A DNA stretch of 64,000 bases from Clostridiales bacterium Firm_16 (GTDB lineage Bacteria; Bacillota; Clostridia; Saccharofermentanales; Saccharofermentanaceae), in contig LVAV01000013.1 in the NCBI GenBank assembly GCA_001604185.1, positions 106,827 through 170,826 on the forward strand, written 5' to 3'. Shown here one piece after another: positions 1-8,630 of this stretch. A model generated the notes under the pieces. It was given only the letters and a program-made list of their open reading frames with translations. It searched no databases and was not told the DNA's origin. The stretch's first letter is position 1. Every line of letters starts with the position of its first letter. Both the position numbers and the translations under genes were made by a program.

Positions 1-147
1 TGCCCTCGATTCGATCAGTATATTTTTTCACTCTAAGGTTTCCCTCAGATTCAGATGAGATAATTATATCATCCCCAACAGGATAAGAACGGACGTTAAT
101 ACAAAAAATACCGCCATGACCCGCTTTGTTCCGGTAGTAATCTCATC

Positions 148-1092
148 TTAAGCAGGCACGTTTTTGACAGCAGATCCTTTCCCAATGCGGGAAATAATGA
201 AGCAGCCTGTTAAGGCAACAGCTAAGACCACGGCCGTGACAGCACTCGCTTCTATGCCGTACTCTCCGCCGTTCAATACATTGCTTCCAACCGAACGCAT
301 GTCGAAAACAGCTGCTGTCATCTGATCATTGCCGCTTAAGTTGAGTCCTAAAATGTTAAACAGTATGAAGTTCCAAACCGAATGAAGACCGCAAGAAGCC
401 CAAATGCTCTTAAAACGTAGGGTAAGGAATGAAAAGATTAAGGATATCAGGATAAGATCTGTAATTGCGAAAATGATGATCTCTGCACCTGCTTCTGTCA
501 TATTGGAAAGATGGGGAATAGTGAACAAGGCAGTGCTTACGCCTACTGTAACAGGGACCGGCACCTTGTCTTTGAGGAGCTGAAGGACGATGCCTCTGCA
601 AAGCACTTCCTCCATGACACCCTGGCAGATAAATCCGCCCAGCATGAGAACGATAAATCCGACATCAATGCTGCTGAATACGCCATTATAGGTCATTGCG
701 CCTGCAAGCATGACTGAAGCAACTGATACTGTTACAAGAACAATGCCGGCTATTGCGCCTATAATGTATGTACCTGCTTTCTTGGTAAATCCCAGATTGG
801 CCAGAGTCTTCTTCTGGAACAGTTTCCAGTAAAGGATCATTAATCCGGTCAAAAGGCCGTAACCGAAATACATTATCAGCATCATAGTGTTGTTATCGAA
901 CATTTCTCCCTGCAAAGGATTCTTGCCGCATGCAAAAAGGGATCCTAAAACGACACCTTCACCTATTAATTCCGATCCCAATTTCACAAACCAGAATATT
1001 ATTGTTACCTTGATCACATAGAGGATGGCAGGCATCTCCGTCCTGTTGTTCAGTGGACTTATGTTCTTTATGAATTGTTTTGCTTTGTTCAT
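148..1092 (-). CDS. CPBP family intramembrane metalloprotease
   Basis: A 314-residue polytopic membrane protein. The CPBP (CAAX protease/bacteriocin-processing) signature is visible: EEVLCR at about residues 161-166, FTIPH at about 190-194, and a late GLHSVWN segment giving the third His/Asn motif. Family members are glutamate-type intramembrane proteases used in prenyl-protein maturation or bacteriocin self-immunity; the substrate here is unknown. The start is set by AAGGAG seven bases upstream. It lies downstream of and in the same direction as the XRE regulator at 1172-1552, which may control it. Family call firm, role inferred. Confidence 0.85.
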   Translation of the reverse strand: MNKAKQFIKNISPLNNRTEMPAILYVIKVTIIFWFVKLGSELIGEGVVLGSLFACGKNPLQGEMFDNNTMMLIMYFGYGLLTGLMILYWKLFQKKTLANLGFTKKAGTYIIGAIAGIVLVTVSVASVMLAGAMTYNGVFSSIDVGFIVLMLGGFICQGVMEEVLCRGIVLQLLKDKVPVPVTVGVSTALFTIPHLSNMTEAGAEIIIFAITDLILISLIFSFLTLRFKSIWASCGLHSVWNFILFNILGLNLSGNDQMTAAVFDMRSVGSNVLNGGEYGIEASAVTAVVLAVALTGCFIISRIGKGSAVKNVPA

Positions 1093-1171
1093 TGTTTTCT
1101 CCTTTTGGGCGCATTAATACCACAGTCCGGACCTGCCGGGCTTATTTCTTGGTCGAAATTTTTAGATCAGA

Positions 1172-1552
1172 TCAGGTTGGGAAACCGTTAACGAGGAAAT
1201 AGATCAACATCGAGATAAGATCGATGGCAAGAAGAGCCCCTAAAATGATCAGAACCCATTTAAGAATACTTTTGGCACGTTTGCCGTTCTTCTCGGTAAG
1301 GATCTTCTGATCGACCACATCTGCCATCGTCTTATGGTCAGTAGTCTCAATAGGTTCTATTCCCTTAAGAAGATAATCCGTAGTTACATCGAAAATCTCA
1401 CTCAGGATCACTACCTTATCAAGGTCGGGAGTAGACTGTTCGCTCTCCCACTTGGAGACAGCCTGACGGGATACACCGGCAGCTTCTGCCAGTTCTTCCT
1501 GAGACATGCCCTTTGATTTTCTCAAAGTCTGAATCCTGTCAGCAATTGTCAT
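1172..1552 (-). CDS. XRE family transcriptional regulator with C-terminal membrane anchor
   Basis: The first ~65 residues are a Cro/C1-type helix-turn-helix (MSQEELAEAAGVSRQAVSKW). A linker follows, then one hydrophobic segment near the C-terminus (WVLIILGALLAIDLISMLIY), so this is probably a membrane-tethered repressor. The ATG at 1552 is preferred because GGAGG lies 8 bases upstream; longer readings start inside or before that ribosome site. It precedes the CPBP protease in the same direction. An inverted AACCATC/GATGGTT pair upstream (about 1606-1652) could be its operator. Confidence 0.85.
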   Translation of the reverse strand: MTIADRIQTLRKSKGMSQEELAEAAGVSRQAVSKWESEQSTPDLDKVVILSEIFDVTTDYLLKGIEPIETTDHKTMADVVDQKILTEKNGKRAKSILKWVLIILGALLAIDLISMLIYFLVNGFPT

Positions 1553-1605
1553 TTGCATCACCTCCGTGGTTTGATGGCTTAAGACTAACAAAAAGCTGTT
1601 TTACA

Positions 1606-1652
1606 TAACCATCAACCACACCTTGAACTTTGTCAACCGATGGTTGCATCCT
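1606..1652. promoter_or_regulatory. Possible operator: inverted AACCATC/GATGGTT upstream of the XRE gene
   Basis: Two arms, AACCATC and GATGGTT, face each other about 30 bases apart just upstream of the XRE regulator. This is compatible with autoregulation, but no footprint-like evidence exists in the sequence. Confidence 0.3.
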
Positions 1653-1690
1653 TGTATTTTCGGGCATTTTCAGCCAAAATGACATGAAAG

Positions 1691-1723
1691 ATGTCTGCCT
1701 GGGAATGCTTCCCTGACAGACAT
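1691..1723 (-). terminator. Terminator after flavodoxin gene
   Basis: A stem ATGTCTG/CAGACAT with an inner GGGAA/TTCCC helix is followed on the minus strand by ATCTTTC. It lies about 95 bases past the flavodoxin stop and probably ends the MerR-led operon. Confidence 0.5.
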
Positions 1724-1816
1724 ATTATAGCTTTTGTTTCATATTTCTGTCGACCGTCGAGAATATTGCGGTATACCGCTCATATTATATCAGGGCAATT
1801 CAATATTCATGGCTAT

Positions 1817-2302
1817 TTACAACCAGGTATCAACTGTCTTTCTTGAATTTTTGGCCTGAGATCCTTTGATTGCAAGTCCGTTACTCTGAACGTCGGCACC
1901 TTTACACATTCTCTTAATATCAGAAGGCATACCGGACAGACCGGAACCTTCATGGGTGCAGATTATTCTTACTGTCTTTCCTGTAAAGTCCAAACCATCA
2001 AGGGCTGTTTCTACCTCAGGCGCATATGTTCCCCAGTAGATAGGACTCATGATGAACACTGTATCATAAGCAGAGATATCGGTCAGTTTCTCCTTGATGG
2101 GAGCGTTCCCGATACGCTTTTTTGCTTCCTTGATACAGGTATCATAATCCTTGGCATAAGGAACTTCAGGCTCGACCTTGAACATATCCGCGCCTGTCAT
2201 CTCCTGTACAAACTCGGCTACATACTCTGTATTGCCTTTGTCAATATAACCGACTGCATAGTTCTCGTCAGCTCTGCTGAAATAGATGATTAAGCTTTTC
2301 AT
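1817..2302 (-). CDS. Flavodoxin family protein
   Basis: 161 residues, normal flavodoxin length. The N-terminal strand and phosphate loop (LIIYFSRADENYAVG) and the FMN-edge segment SPIYWGTYAPEV (about 109-120) are present, as is the GSGLSG segment typical of this flavodoxin subgroup. It is expected to be a cytoplasmic FMN electron carrier. It is the last gene of a same-strand run from the MerR regulator. Two relatives sit in the mobile element (49695-50216 and 52265-52990). GGGAGGAG precedes the ATG. Confidence 0.85.
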   Translation of the reverse strand: MKSLIIYFSRADENYAVGYIDKGNTEYVAEFVQEMTGADMFKVEPEVPYAKDYDTCIKEAKKRIGNAPIKEKLTDISAYDTVFIMSPIYWGTYAPEVETALDGLDFTGKTVRIICTHEGSGLSGMPSDIKRMCKGADVQSNGLAIKGSQAKNSRKTVDTWL

Positions 2303-2318
2303 TGTTGTGCTCCTCCCA

Positions 2319-2645
2319 TTATTGCCTTATAAACTTGTTTTCCGTTTCCGGCACGTCATCGCTGATGAATCTTTCTACCGTCATGTGAAGATCATATTTT
2401 TCGCGAAGTTCAGCGATAGTGCCCATCATAGGTGTGGCATGATGCTTATCAATTGCGCTCTGCTCCGTCCAGCTGTCTATAAGAAGGATAGTCTCGGGAT
2501 CGTCAAGTGATTGAAAGTATTCATATCGAAGATTACCTTCTTCGGCTCTTATCTTATCGACAGTACCGCTTGAGATCATCTCTTGGACGAACTTCATAGC
2601 ACTGTCATCTTTTCCCTTGTATCTGAGATTAACTGTTATGGCCAT
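2319..2645 (-). CDS. Putative quinol monooxygenase (ABM domain)
   Basis: 108 residues forming one antibiotic-biosynthesis-monooxygenase ferredoxin-like fold (YgiN type). The central pattern LDDPETILLIDSWTEQSAI and the following HH pair match this family. Such proteins oxidise quinols or aromatic substrates without a prosthetic group. It lies between cupin and flavodoxin genes, 13 bases after the cupin stop, so it is probably co-translated in the redox operon. A close paralogue is encoded at 62568-62888. Confidence 0.8.
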   Translation of the reverse strand: MAITVNLRYKGKDDSAMKFVQEMISSGTVDKIRAEEGNLRYEYFQSLDDPETILLIDSWTEQSAIDKHHATPMMGTIAELREKYDLHMTVERFISDDVPETENKFIRQ

Positions 2646-2657
2646 AGACGATTATCC

Positions 2658-3092
2658 TCAAAGCGCGTTATAGAGCTCATCCGCTACAGGCTCCAGCCAT
2701 TCGTTGCTCGTGTTCTCTCCGGGAACTTCGAGAGAGATGTGCGAGAACCAGCTGTCTTTCTTTGCCCCATGCCAGTGCTTAACGTTGGCAGGGATAACGA
2801 TAACTGTGCCTTCCTTCAGTTCCTTCGGATCTTTGCCTTCTTCCTGATACCAACCTTCGCCTGCAGTGCAGATCAGGATCTGACCGCCGCCTTTCTCTGC
2901 GTGGTGAATGTGCCAGTTGTTATGGCATCCGGGCTCGAAAGTAACGTTAAAGAGAGGAAACTCGCCATTCTTGAAATCTGTAAGAGGATTAAGAAAGCTG
3001 TTTCCTATGAAGTACTGAGCGTATGCGTCGTTCGGAGCTCCTTGCCCGAAATGATTTACCTTCTCGAAGTCTTCTTTGCTTTGACACTTCAT
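2658..3092 (-). CDS. Cupin domain protein
   Basis: A single-domain cupin of 144 residues. The metal-binding motif HNNWHIHHAEKGGGQ appears in the middle, with the second cupin motif PANVKHWHGAKKD after it. The start at 3092 is chosen because GGGGAGG sits just upstream and the preceding CMD gene ends at 3094. CMD plus cupin pairs are common in Clostridia redox operons; the substrate is not known. Longer in-frame readings would overlap the CMD gene by 35 bases. Confidence 0.85.
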   Translation of the reverse strand: MKCQSKEDFEKVNHFGQGAPNDAYAQYFIGNSFLNPLTDFKNGEFPLFNVTFEPGCHNNWHIHHAEKGGGQILICTAGEGWYQEEGKDPKELKEGTVIVIPANVKHWHGAKKDSWFSHISLEVPGENTSNEWLEPVADELYNAL

Positions 3093-3093
3093 A

Positions 3094-3423
3094 TCATGCC
3101 TCCCCGTAGACTTCTTTCGCCAGGCCAAATGTTGCCCATGCTTTCGGCCAGCCTGCGTAGAAAGCCGTGTGCGTGATCAAGGCTGCCATTTCTTCCTTTG
3201 TTACGCCGTTAGCCTTCGCGTTCATGATGTGGTGCTTAAGAGCATCAGTCACAAGTCCTTGTGCCATTATCGCAGTGATCGTAAGCATGCATCTTGTCTT
3301 AACATCAAGTGCTTCATCATTCCAGTTCTCTCCGAAAAGGATGTCATCGTTATAGTGTGCGAAGTTGGGAGCAAACTCTCCAAGCGCATCTCTTCCTGCT
3401 GTCTGTACTATCTTTTCTGTCAT
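3094..3423 (-). CDS. Carboxymuconolactone decarboxylase family protein
   Basis: 109 residues covering one CMD/AhpD-like domain. The helix with KTRCMLTITAIMAQG and the later HTAFYAGWPKAW segment match the family's active helix-pair layout. It retains one cysteine in the first motif but not the AhpD CxxC pair, so peroxidase activity is uncertain; members may be lactonases or decarboxylases. GGAGG lies six bases before the ATG. The gene is followed at once by the cupin gene. Confidence 0.82.
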   Translation of the reverse strand: MTEKIVQTAGRDALGEFAPNFAHYNDDILFGENWNDEALDVKTRCMLTITAIMAQGLVTDALKHHIMNAKANGVTKEEMAALITHTAFYAGWPKAWATFGLAKEVYGEA

Positions 3424-3439
3424 GTTGAACCTCCGTGCT

Positions 3440-3617
3440 TTAATCTATGCTGATCGTAACCGTCACGTCTGACGAACCCAGTAAAGAAGTAAGGTCTTCT
3501 TCACTCATGTTTTGTATTTTCCCGAGTCTTGTGAAAGCCCATGTATTAACACCATAATAAATGCAGATCTTTTCCAAAGATAAGTCTGGTAGGTGTCATG
3601 TAATTAAAGTTTTGCAT
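3440..3617 (-). pseudogene. Fused remnant: iron alcohol dehydrogenase start joined to cyclophilin-like tail
   Basis: A perfect GGAGG and ATG at 3617 open a frame MQNFNYMTPTRLIFGK, typical of the first residues of iron-containing alcohol dehydrogenases. It stops after 23 codons. In another frame the rest reads ICIYYGVNTWAFTRLGKI and ends SSDVTVTISID at 3440, resembling the C-terminus of small cyclophilin-like fold proteins. I infer a deletion that joined the start of one gene to the tail of the next, out of frame. Neither part can be functional as read. Confidence 0.6.
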
Positions 3618-3620
3618 AGC

Positions 3621-4010
3621 TTAATCCTCCTTCGGTTTGTCCCACGTAAGGACTCCTGTCTTAATTGCTTCATCGTATCTTGATATCTTGTAATTAATAC
3701 GATCCATCGTCGCCTGATACTTATCGAGGTGCTTCTGGATCTCTTCTCTGGCTTCCGCGAGGATATCCCGTCTTGCCTGAAATGTGCCGTCGCCTTCCTG
3801 GAAGAGCCTTACATACTCGATCAACATCTCGACCGGAACTCCGGCGCTTCTCATACATATCGCATTCTCGACCCAGGCGATGTCTTCATCATTGAAGTCT
3901 CTTATACCGCCTTTTGTTCTGTGAACTTCAGGTATGACTCCGACTCGTTCATAGTAACGAAGCGTATCTGGCGTGATATCGTAGTTCTCGCACACTTCTT
4001 TTATCGTCAT
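3621..4010 (-). CDS. MerR family transcriptional regulator
   Basis: 129 residues. The N-terminal MerR winged helix (ITPDTLRYYERVGVIPEVHR) is followed by the usual dimerisation coiled coil (residues ~75-115). The family twists promoters that have a long spacer, and such a promoter lies directly upstream (4053-4083). GGAGG eight bases upstream sets the start at 4010. It heads the run toward the flavodoxin gene and likely controls it. The absence of C-terminal cysteines argues against metal sensing and for a small organic or redox ligand, by inference. Confidence 0.88.
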   Translation of the reverse strand: MTIKEVCENYDITPDTLRYYERVGVIPEVHRTKGGIRDFNDEDIAWVENAICMRSAGVPVEMLIEYVRLFQEGDGTFQARRDILAEAREEIQKHLDKYQATMDRINYKISRYDEAIKTGVLTWDKPKED

Positions 4011-4052
4011 AGGGAAGACCTCCTTCGCATAGAATCTTGTGATCACAAGTTC

Positions 4053-4083
4053 ATTCTACAACTTGGAGTTAACTCTAAGTCAA
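4053..4083 (-). promoter_or_regulatory. MerR-type promoter with 19-bp spacer and palindromic operator
   Basis: On the minus strand TTGACT (4078-4083) and TAGAAT (4053-4058) are separated by exactly 19 bases. The spacer holds the near-palindrome CTTAGAGTTAACTCCAAG (4062-4079). A 19-bp spacer with a centred dyad is the hallmark of MerR-activated promoters. It would drive the MerR gene and the genes after it. Confidence 0.8.
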
Positions 4084-4103
4084 GAGCTTTTTTCAGGCAT
4101 AAA

Positions 4104-4123
4104 AAGGCCTCATCTGAGACCTT
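4104..4123 (-). terminator. Terminator after nitroreductase gene
   Basis: Minus-strand stem AAGGTCTC/GAGGCCTT with loop AGAT followed by TTTAT, 60 bases past the nitroreductase stop and just upstream of the MerR promoter. Confidence 0.6.
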
Positions 4124-4184
4124 CTTTGTAAGTGATATTGCGATATGGTTTACGTACCTCACAAAGATATTACCATTATTCTGG

Positions 4185-4802
4185 TCAGAACATCTGCCAA
4201 TGTATCATCTTATCAAGGTCCACAGCTAACTGCTTTGTTTTTACAGCACCTTCGGCTGGCCTGCCTATGCCAATGAAACAAGGAATCAAATAATCTTCCG
4301 GAAAACCAAGTACGTTTCTTGCAATCTTCTCCTCATCCCCCCAGGGAATTCTTACATTGCATCCGTAACCCTCTGAAGTAGCGGACAGCCAGACATTTTC
4401 AATGCTGCACCAAATTGAAGCATAACAATTAAGGTCTGATAGATTCTCGGGATTCAGAATATCAGTCTTTTTCTTCATCAAAGGAATAATCACTGCAGCT
4501 GCATCAATCAGCATTCTGTACTGCTTAGGAACAGCAATACGGTAACTGTCTTTCTGAACGGGATCAGATATAAAAGCCATATCATCCACCGTCTTTTCCG
4601 TAAGATCCTTAGGCACTCCGTTAACCGCCGCCTTCATTAATTCCCTGTCAGTTATGACTATATAATGCCAATCTCTGAAATGGTCATTGGCAGGCGCCGT
4701 ATATGCAGATGCAACAATTCTTTTTAGCGTCTCTTTTGGAATAACCTCATCTGAAAAGTCTCGTATACTTCTTCTTAAATTCATCGCTTCGTATAATTCC
4801 AT
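4185..4802 (-). CDS. Nitroreductase family protein
   Basis: 205 residues with the FMN-binding nitroreductase start LRRSIRDFSDEVIP, the APANDHF segment, and a late GYGCNVRIPWGDE region, followed by the IGIGRPAE motif. These enzymes are NAD(P)H-dependent FMN oxidoreductases acting on quinones or nitro compounds. GGAGGTG six bases upstream selects the ATG at 4802; the GTG at 4811 overlaps the ribosome site. It is divergent from the AraC regulator at 4903, the likely controller. Confidence 0.85.
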   Translation of the reverse strand: MELYEAMNLRRSIRDFSDEVIPKETLKRIVASAYTAPANDHFRDWHYIVITDRELMKAAVNGVPKDLTEKTVDDMAFISDPVQKDSYRIAVPKQYRMLIDAAAVIIPLMKKKTDILNPENLSDLNCYASIWCSIENVWLSATSEGYGCNVRIPWGDEEKIARNVLGFPEDYLIPCFIGIGRPAEGAVKTKQLAVDLDKMIHWQMF

Positions 4803-4902
4803 AATCGTCACCTCCGTGATATTTCAAGTATATTGGATATTTTCACCAATTAATAGCAGAATAATGTTATACTTTATAACAATATCGTATTTTGGTTTGC
4901 AT

Positions 4903-5811
4903 ATGAGAAATGATTATTACGAGAAAAAACGCGAACAATGGCGCGCAATGATAAGACAAAGAGACGACCGTTCCGAGATCGTCAATTACGACGATCCATC
5001 GTTTCCGTCTTATTCTTTTCAAGGGCATATGGACGGCAGTTCACCGTGGATAAGAAAAGCACATTGGCACGAAGACATTGAACTCATGACCGTACTCACC
5101 GGAAACATGGCTTATAACATCAGCGGGGCGATTATCGAAGTTCATCCCGGCGAAACGATATTCATAAATTCAAAGCAACTCCACTACTCAATGGATTGGA
5201 ATAATGAGTACTGCACTTACATAATCACGATCATCCATCCGAAAATACTTGTGTCTACGCCGGAAGTCGAATCTGAATACATTCTTCCTGTAATTGCAAA
5301 TCCTGATATTCCGTATATCCTGTGGCGTTCTGAAGATAAAGATACACCCGGTATCACAAAAGCTATCAAGGAAATCAATGAATCTCATGGAAATCAGTTT
5401 GAGATCACAAGACACTTCTTTGCCATTTGGCATTTCGTCCTACAACGAGCCGGAACAAGCATAAAAGAACAATCTTCAATCCATATTCAACACATTGAAA
5501 GCCTTAAGAATATGATCGGCTACATTAAGAATAATTACAGGGACCATATATCATTGGATATGATCGCAAAAGTCGGCTGTATGAGCAAATCAAGCTGCAA
5601 TAATCTGTTCAAGAAATACACCGGTCATACTCCCAATGATTACCTGATAAGATATCGTCTTGATAAGGCAATGGAGTTTCTGTCAACTTCCGATGAATCG
5701 ATTGGGAATATTAGCAGCAAGTGCGGATTCGCTTCGTCAGGATATATGACAGAACAGTTCGTCAGATGCTATGGTTTAACCCCGAGAGAATTCAGGAATA
5801 GTAAAGGATAG
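4903..5811 (+). CDS. AraC family transcriptional regulator
   Basis: 302 residues. The N-terminal half is a cupin-like sensor (HWHEDIELMTVLTGN around residues 48-62, then PGETIFINSKQLH). The last ~100 residues carry two helix-turn-helix units (ISLDMIAKVGCMSKSSCNNLF and SIGNISSKCGFASSGYMT). The first methionine of the conserved region, at 4903, was chosen; there is no strong ribosome site, and longer readings run into the divergent nitroreductase gene. It probably responds to a small molecule and controls the nitroreductase. Confidence 0.85.
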   Translation: MRNDYYEKKREQWRAMIRQRDDRSEIVNYDDPSFPSYSFQGHMDGSSPWIRKAHWHEDIELMTVLTGNMAYNISGAIIEVHPGETIFINSKQLHYSMDWNNEYCTYIITIIHPKILVSTPEVESEYILPVIANPDIPYILWRSEDKDTPGITKAIKEINESHGNQFEITRHFFAIWHFVLQRAGTSIKEQSSIHIQHIESLKNMIGYIKNNYRDHISLDMIAKVGCMSKSSCNNLFKKYTGHTPNDYLIRYRLDKAMEFLSTSDESIGNISSKCGFASSGYMTEQFVRCYGLTPREFRNSKG

Positions 5812-5982
5812 AATTTTAAAATATTATCGACAAAGGATTTTCCTCTGTCTCCCATATTATAACATCGTAGTAAAAAGCTCCTGATATCATTTTTCAGACA
5901 TCGCTTCGGATCTGATAACACAAATGTGCATCAGCCCATAATAATGTGTGAGTTCAAAGTTTAGTGGCTTTTTGGTGGCTTA

Positions 5983-6012
5983 AAAAGCGAAACGCCCTAT
6001 TTACAGGCGTTT
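5983..6012 (-). terminator. guaA: Terminator of guaA
   Basis: Minus-strand inverted repeat GAAACGCC/GGGCGTTTC with an 8-base loop followed by GCTTTTTAAG, starting 14 bases beyond the guaA stop. The ~170 bases between it and the AraC gene hold nothing recognisable. Confidence 0.7.
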
Positions 6013-6025
6013 CAGCGTTTTTTCA

Positions 6026-7567
6026 TTATTCGAGTTCGATCGTGGCCGGTGGCTTTCCTGTGCAGTCGTAGAGGACTCGGTTGATGCCCTTCACTTCGTT
6101 TACGATACGGGAGGAAACCCGACCGATGAGGCTCCAGGGGAGCTCGGCGAATTCGGCAGTCATGAAGTCCGTCGTCGTGACAGCGCGGATGACACAGGCA
6201 TAGTCATAGGTTCTCTCATCGCCCATGCAACCGACAGAACGCATATTTGTGAGTGCTGCGAAGTACTGGTTGGCATTTCTGTCGAGGCCGGCTTTTGCCA
6301 TTTCCTGACGGAAGATCGCGTCAGCGTCCTGCACGAGGCGGACCTTCTCAGCGGTAACTTCGCCAATGATACGGATCGCCAGACCCGGACCCGGGAACGG
6401 CTGACGGAAAACAAGATTTTCCGGAATACCCAGCTCAAGGCCGGCTTTTCTGACTTCATCCTTAAAGAGCAGACGCAGCGGCTCGATGATCTCCTTGAAA
6501 TCAACGCAATCCGGAAGTCCGCCTACGTTGTGGTGGGACTTGATAACTGCGCTCTTACCCAGACCGGATTCGATTACGTCCGGATAGATGGTACCCTGTA
6601 CCAGGAAGTCGACAGCGCCGATCTTCTTGGCCTCTTCTTCGAATACACGGATGAATTCTTCACCGATGATCTTTCTCTTTCTTTCCGGTTCTTCAACACC
6701 GGCCAGTTTACTGTAGAATCTCTCCTGCGCATTGACGCGGATAAAGTTGAGGTCATACGGACCCTCCGGACCGAAAACAGCTTCAACTTCGTCGCCCTCG
6801 TTCTTACGAAGGAGACCATGGTCAACAAATACGCAGGTCAGCTGCTTTCCGACAGCCTTACTGAGAAGAACTGCGGCAACAGAAGAGTCAACACCGCCGG
6901 ACAGTGCACAGAGGACTTTACCGGAACCGACTTTCTCACGGATCTCGCGGATCGATGTCTCAACGAAAGAATCCATCTTCCAGTCGCACTTGCATTTGCA
7001 GACACGCTTGAGGAAGTTCTCGAGCATCTTATTGCCTTCCACAGTATGGGAAACTTCCGGATGGAACTGGACACAATAGAGTCCTTTCTCCACATTCTGG
7101 GCTGCCGCTACCGGGCAGACTTTGGTAGTAGCCGTAACGGTGAATCCCGGAGCAGCTTCTGCGATATAAACTGTGTGGCTCATCCAGCAGACGGTCTTCG
7201 AAGCAACATGACGGAAAAGTGCAGTCTCATTATCGACATCCACTTCCGTGTGACCATATTCTCTTACAGGGGCTGTGGCGACCTTGCCGCCGAGAAGATA
7301 ATTCATCAGCTGTGCGCCGTAACAGATACCGAGGACCGGGATACCCAGTTCGAAGATCTCTTTATCGCAGCGGGGTGCATCGTCATCGCAGACATTGCTC
7401 GGGCCACCGGTGAAGATGATACCCTTCGGAGCCATCTTCTGGATCTTCTCGATCGGCATATTGTACGGATGGACTTCGCAGTAAACATTCAGTTCACGGA
7501 CTCTTCTGGCGATCAGCTGGTTATACTGACCTCCGAAATCGAGGATAAGGATCATTTCATTCTGCAT
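6026..7567 (-). CDS. guaA: GMP synthase (glutamine-hydrolysing)
   Basis: 513 residues, full length for bacterial GuaA. The class-I amidotransferase domain (about 1-190) has the nucleophile in GICYGAQ and the HPEV histidine. The ATP pyrophosphatase P-loop is [11 protein letters not shown] (about 219-229). The C-terminal dimerisation domain ends PPATIELE. It converts XMP to GMP in the cytoplasm. GGGGAGG precedes the ATG. It stands alone, with its own terminator. Confidence 0.98.
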   Translation of the reverse strand: MQNEMILILDFGGQYNQLIARRVRELNVYCEVHPYNMPIEKIQKMAPKGIIFTGGPSNVCDDDAPRCDKEIFELGIPVLGICYGAQLMNYLLGGKVATAPVREYGHTEVDVDNETALFRHVASKTVCWMSHTVYIAEAAPGFTVTATTKVCPVAAAQNVEKGLYCVQFHPEVSHTVEGNKMLENFLKRVCKCKCDWKMDSFVETSIREIREKVGSGKVLCALSGGVDSSVAAVLLSKAVGKQLTCVFVDHGLLRKNEGDEVEAVFGPEGPYDLNFIRVNAQERFYSKLAGVEEPERKRKIIGEEFIRVFEEEAKKIGAVDFLVQGTIYPDVIESGLGKSAVIKSHHNVGGLPDCVDFKEIIEPLRLLFKDEVRKAGLELGIPENLVFRQPFPGPGLAIRIIGEVTAEKVRLVQDADAIFRQEMAKAGLDRNANQYFAALTNMRSVGCMGDERTYDYACVIRAVTTTDFMTAEFAELPWSLIGRVSSRIVNEVKGINRVLYDCTGKPPATIELE

Positions 7568-7692
7568 GGTGGCGCCTCCCCTGGATACTATATGGAAATC
7601 TTATGTCGATATAATACTCCAAAAGCACCGCTCTTTTATATTCTTAATCTGCACAAAATTGTGCTTGTTTTCCGACTTTTTCCCGTCCCGGA

Positions 7693-8580
7693 TCAATGCC
7701 AGATCGCTTTTTCCTTGGTGACCTTCTCACCCAGTTTGCTGGCCCATTTCTCACAATACAGTTTCGTGTAGGGAATATTCTTGCGGGAACGCATCCGCTG
7801 GAACTGAGGAAGACCCGCCCAGGTAATAGACGGAAGGCCGATGACCAGAAGATAAAGCGGTCCCAGAAGAAGAGCCTGGATCGTGTGTCCGTACTCATGA
7901 ATGGCCACCTGCTCACAGTAGATCCTGTCGGCGACGGCACGGACACTCTGGTCCTCCGGGTCCGGTTCCTTAGGCGTAAAGATGAAAAGTCCCATAGAAA
8001 GGCCGGCATTCATGTTCCAGGCCGTACGTACAACGCCACGGTAGTAGTAATGCTTACAGCGGAAATACCAAAGATAGATAAAGAATCCGCCCAGTGTCTG
8101 CCAGGATCCCCATGTACAGTGTAGGATAACCGCCAACGGGTACCACCAGCGGCGGTCATTTTTCCAGTTGGTCTCGACTGCCAGGAAAAGTCCGATCAGC
8201 AGAAGCCCGACATAGTAGCAAAGTCCGTCTCTTAAGTCAAAAACTCCGCCCAACGCGATCGCCAGCGGGGAATCCGGGGAGATCCCCAGTTTGTCCACGA
8301 TGTGGAATGCTTGAAGGACTTCCGCTACCCAGCCGGAGAAATAGGCAATAAAGGGAAGTACATATACGGAGAAGATGCTGTCTTTGGCGAAGATCAGGGC
8401 CCGCAGGAAGAAGTAGATCGTAGGGATTACCAGGATATCGCCGATATAACTCCGAAGTATTCCGCTTCCGAATTTGGCAATAAGGACCTCAGCGCCTAAC
8501 AAAACAAGAAATACGATCCCATACTTCAGTCGTGCCCGCATGCTTTCTTCAAGCTCCCTTTCTTCTCGCTTCTTTCTCAT
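7693..8580 (-). CDS. Membrane protein: DUF2809-like region fused to HEYGH metallopeptidase-like tail
   Basis: 295 residues. The first ~130 have several membrane segments and a RSYIGDILVIPTIYFFLRA stretch resembling DUF2809 proteins. The C-terminal ~90 contain VAIHEYGHTIQALLLGPLY, an HExxH-like zinc site (HEYGH), and then VIGLPSITWAG. The combination suggests a membrane protein with a peptidase-like domain, but there is no direct functional evidence. No ribosome site precedes the ATG at 8580. Met14 (8541) has GGGAG 12 bases upstream and is an alternative start. Divergent from uppP. Confidence 0.6.
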   Translation of the reverse strand: MRKKREERELEESMRARLKYGIVFLVLLGAEVLIAKFGSGILRSYIGDILVIPTIYFFLRALIFAKDSIFSVYVLPFIAYFSGWVAEVLQAFHIVDKLGISPDSPLAIALGGVFDLRDGLCYYVGLLLIGLFLAVETNWKNDRRWWYPLAVILHCTWGSWQTLGGFFIYLWYFRCKHYYYRGVVRTAWNMNAGLSMGLFIFTPKEPDPEDQSVRAVADRIYCEQVAIHEYGHTIQALLLGPLYLLVIGLPSITWAGLPQFQRMRSRKNIPYTKLYCEKWASKLGEKVTKEKAIWH

Positions 8581-8630
8581 TTGAAAGAATGTGCTATACT
8601 GAAAAACATATTACCAAAGGTGGCTAGAAA

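Noticed and set aside
6530..7771. 413-codon ORF antisense to guaA
   Set aside because: Shadow of a highly conserved gene with biased codon use; no ribosome site or family.
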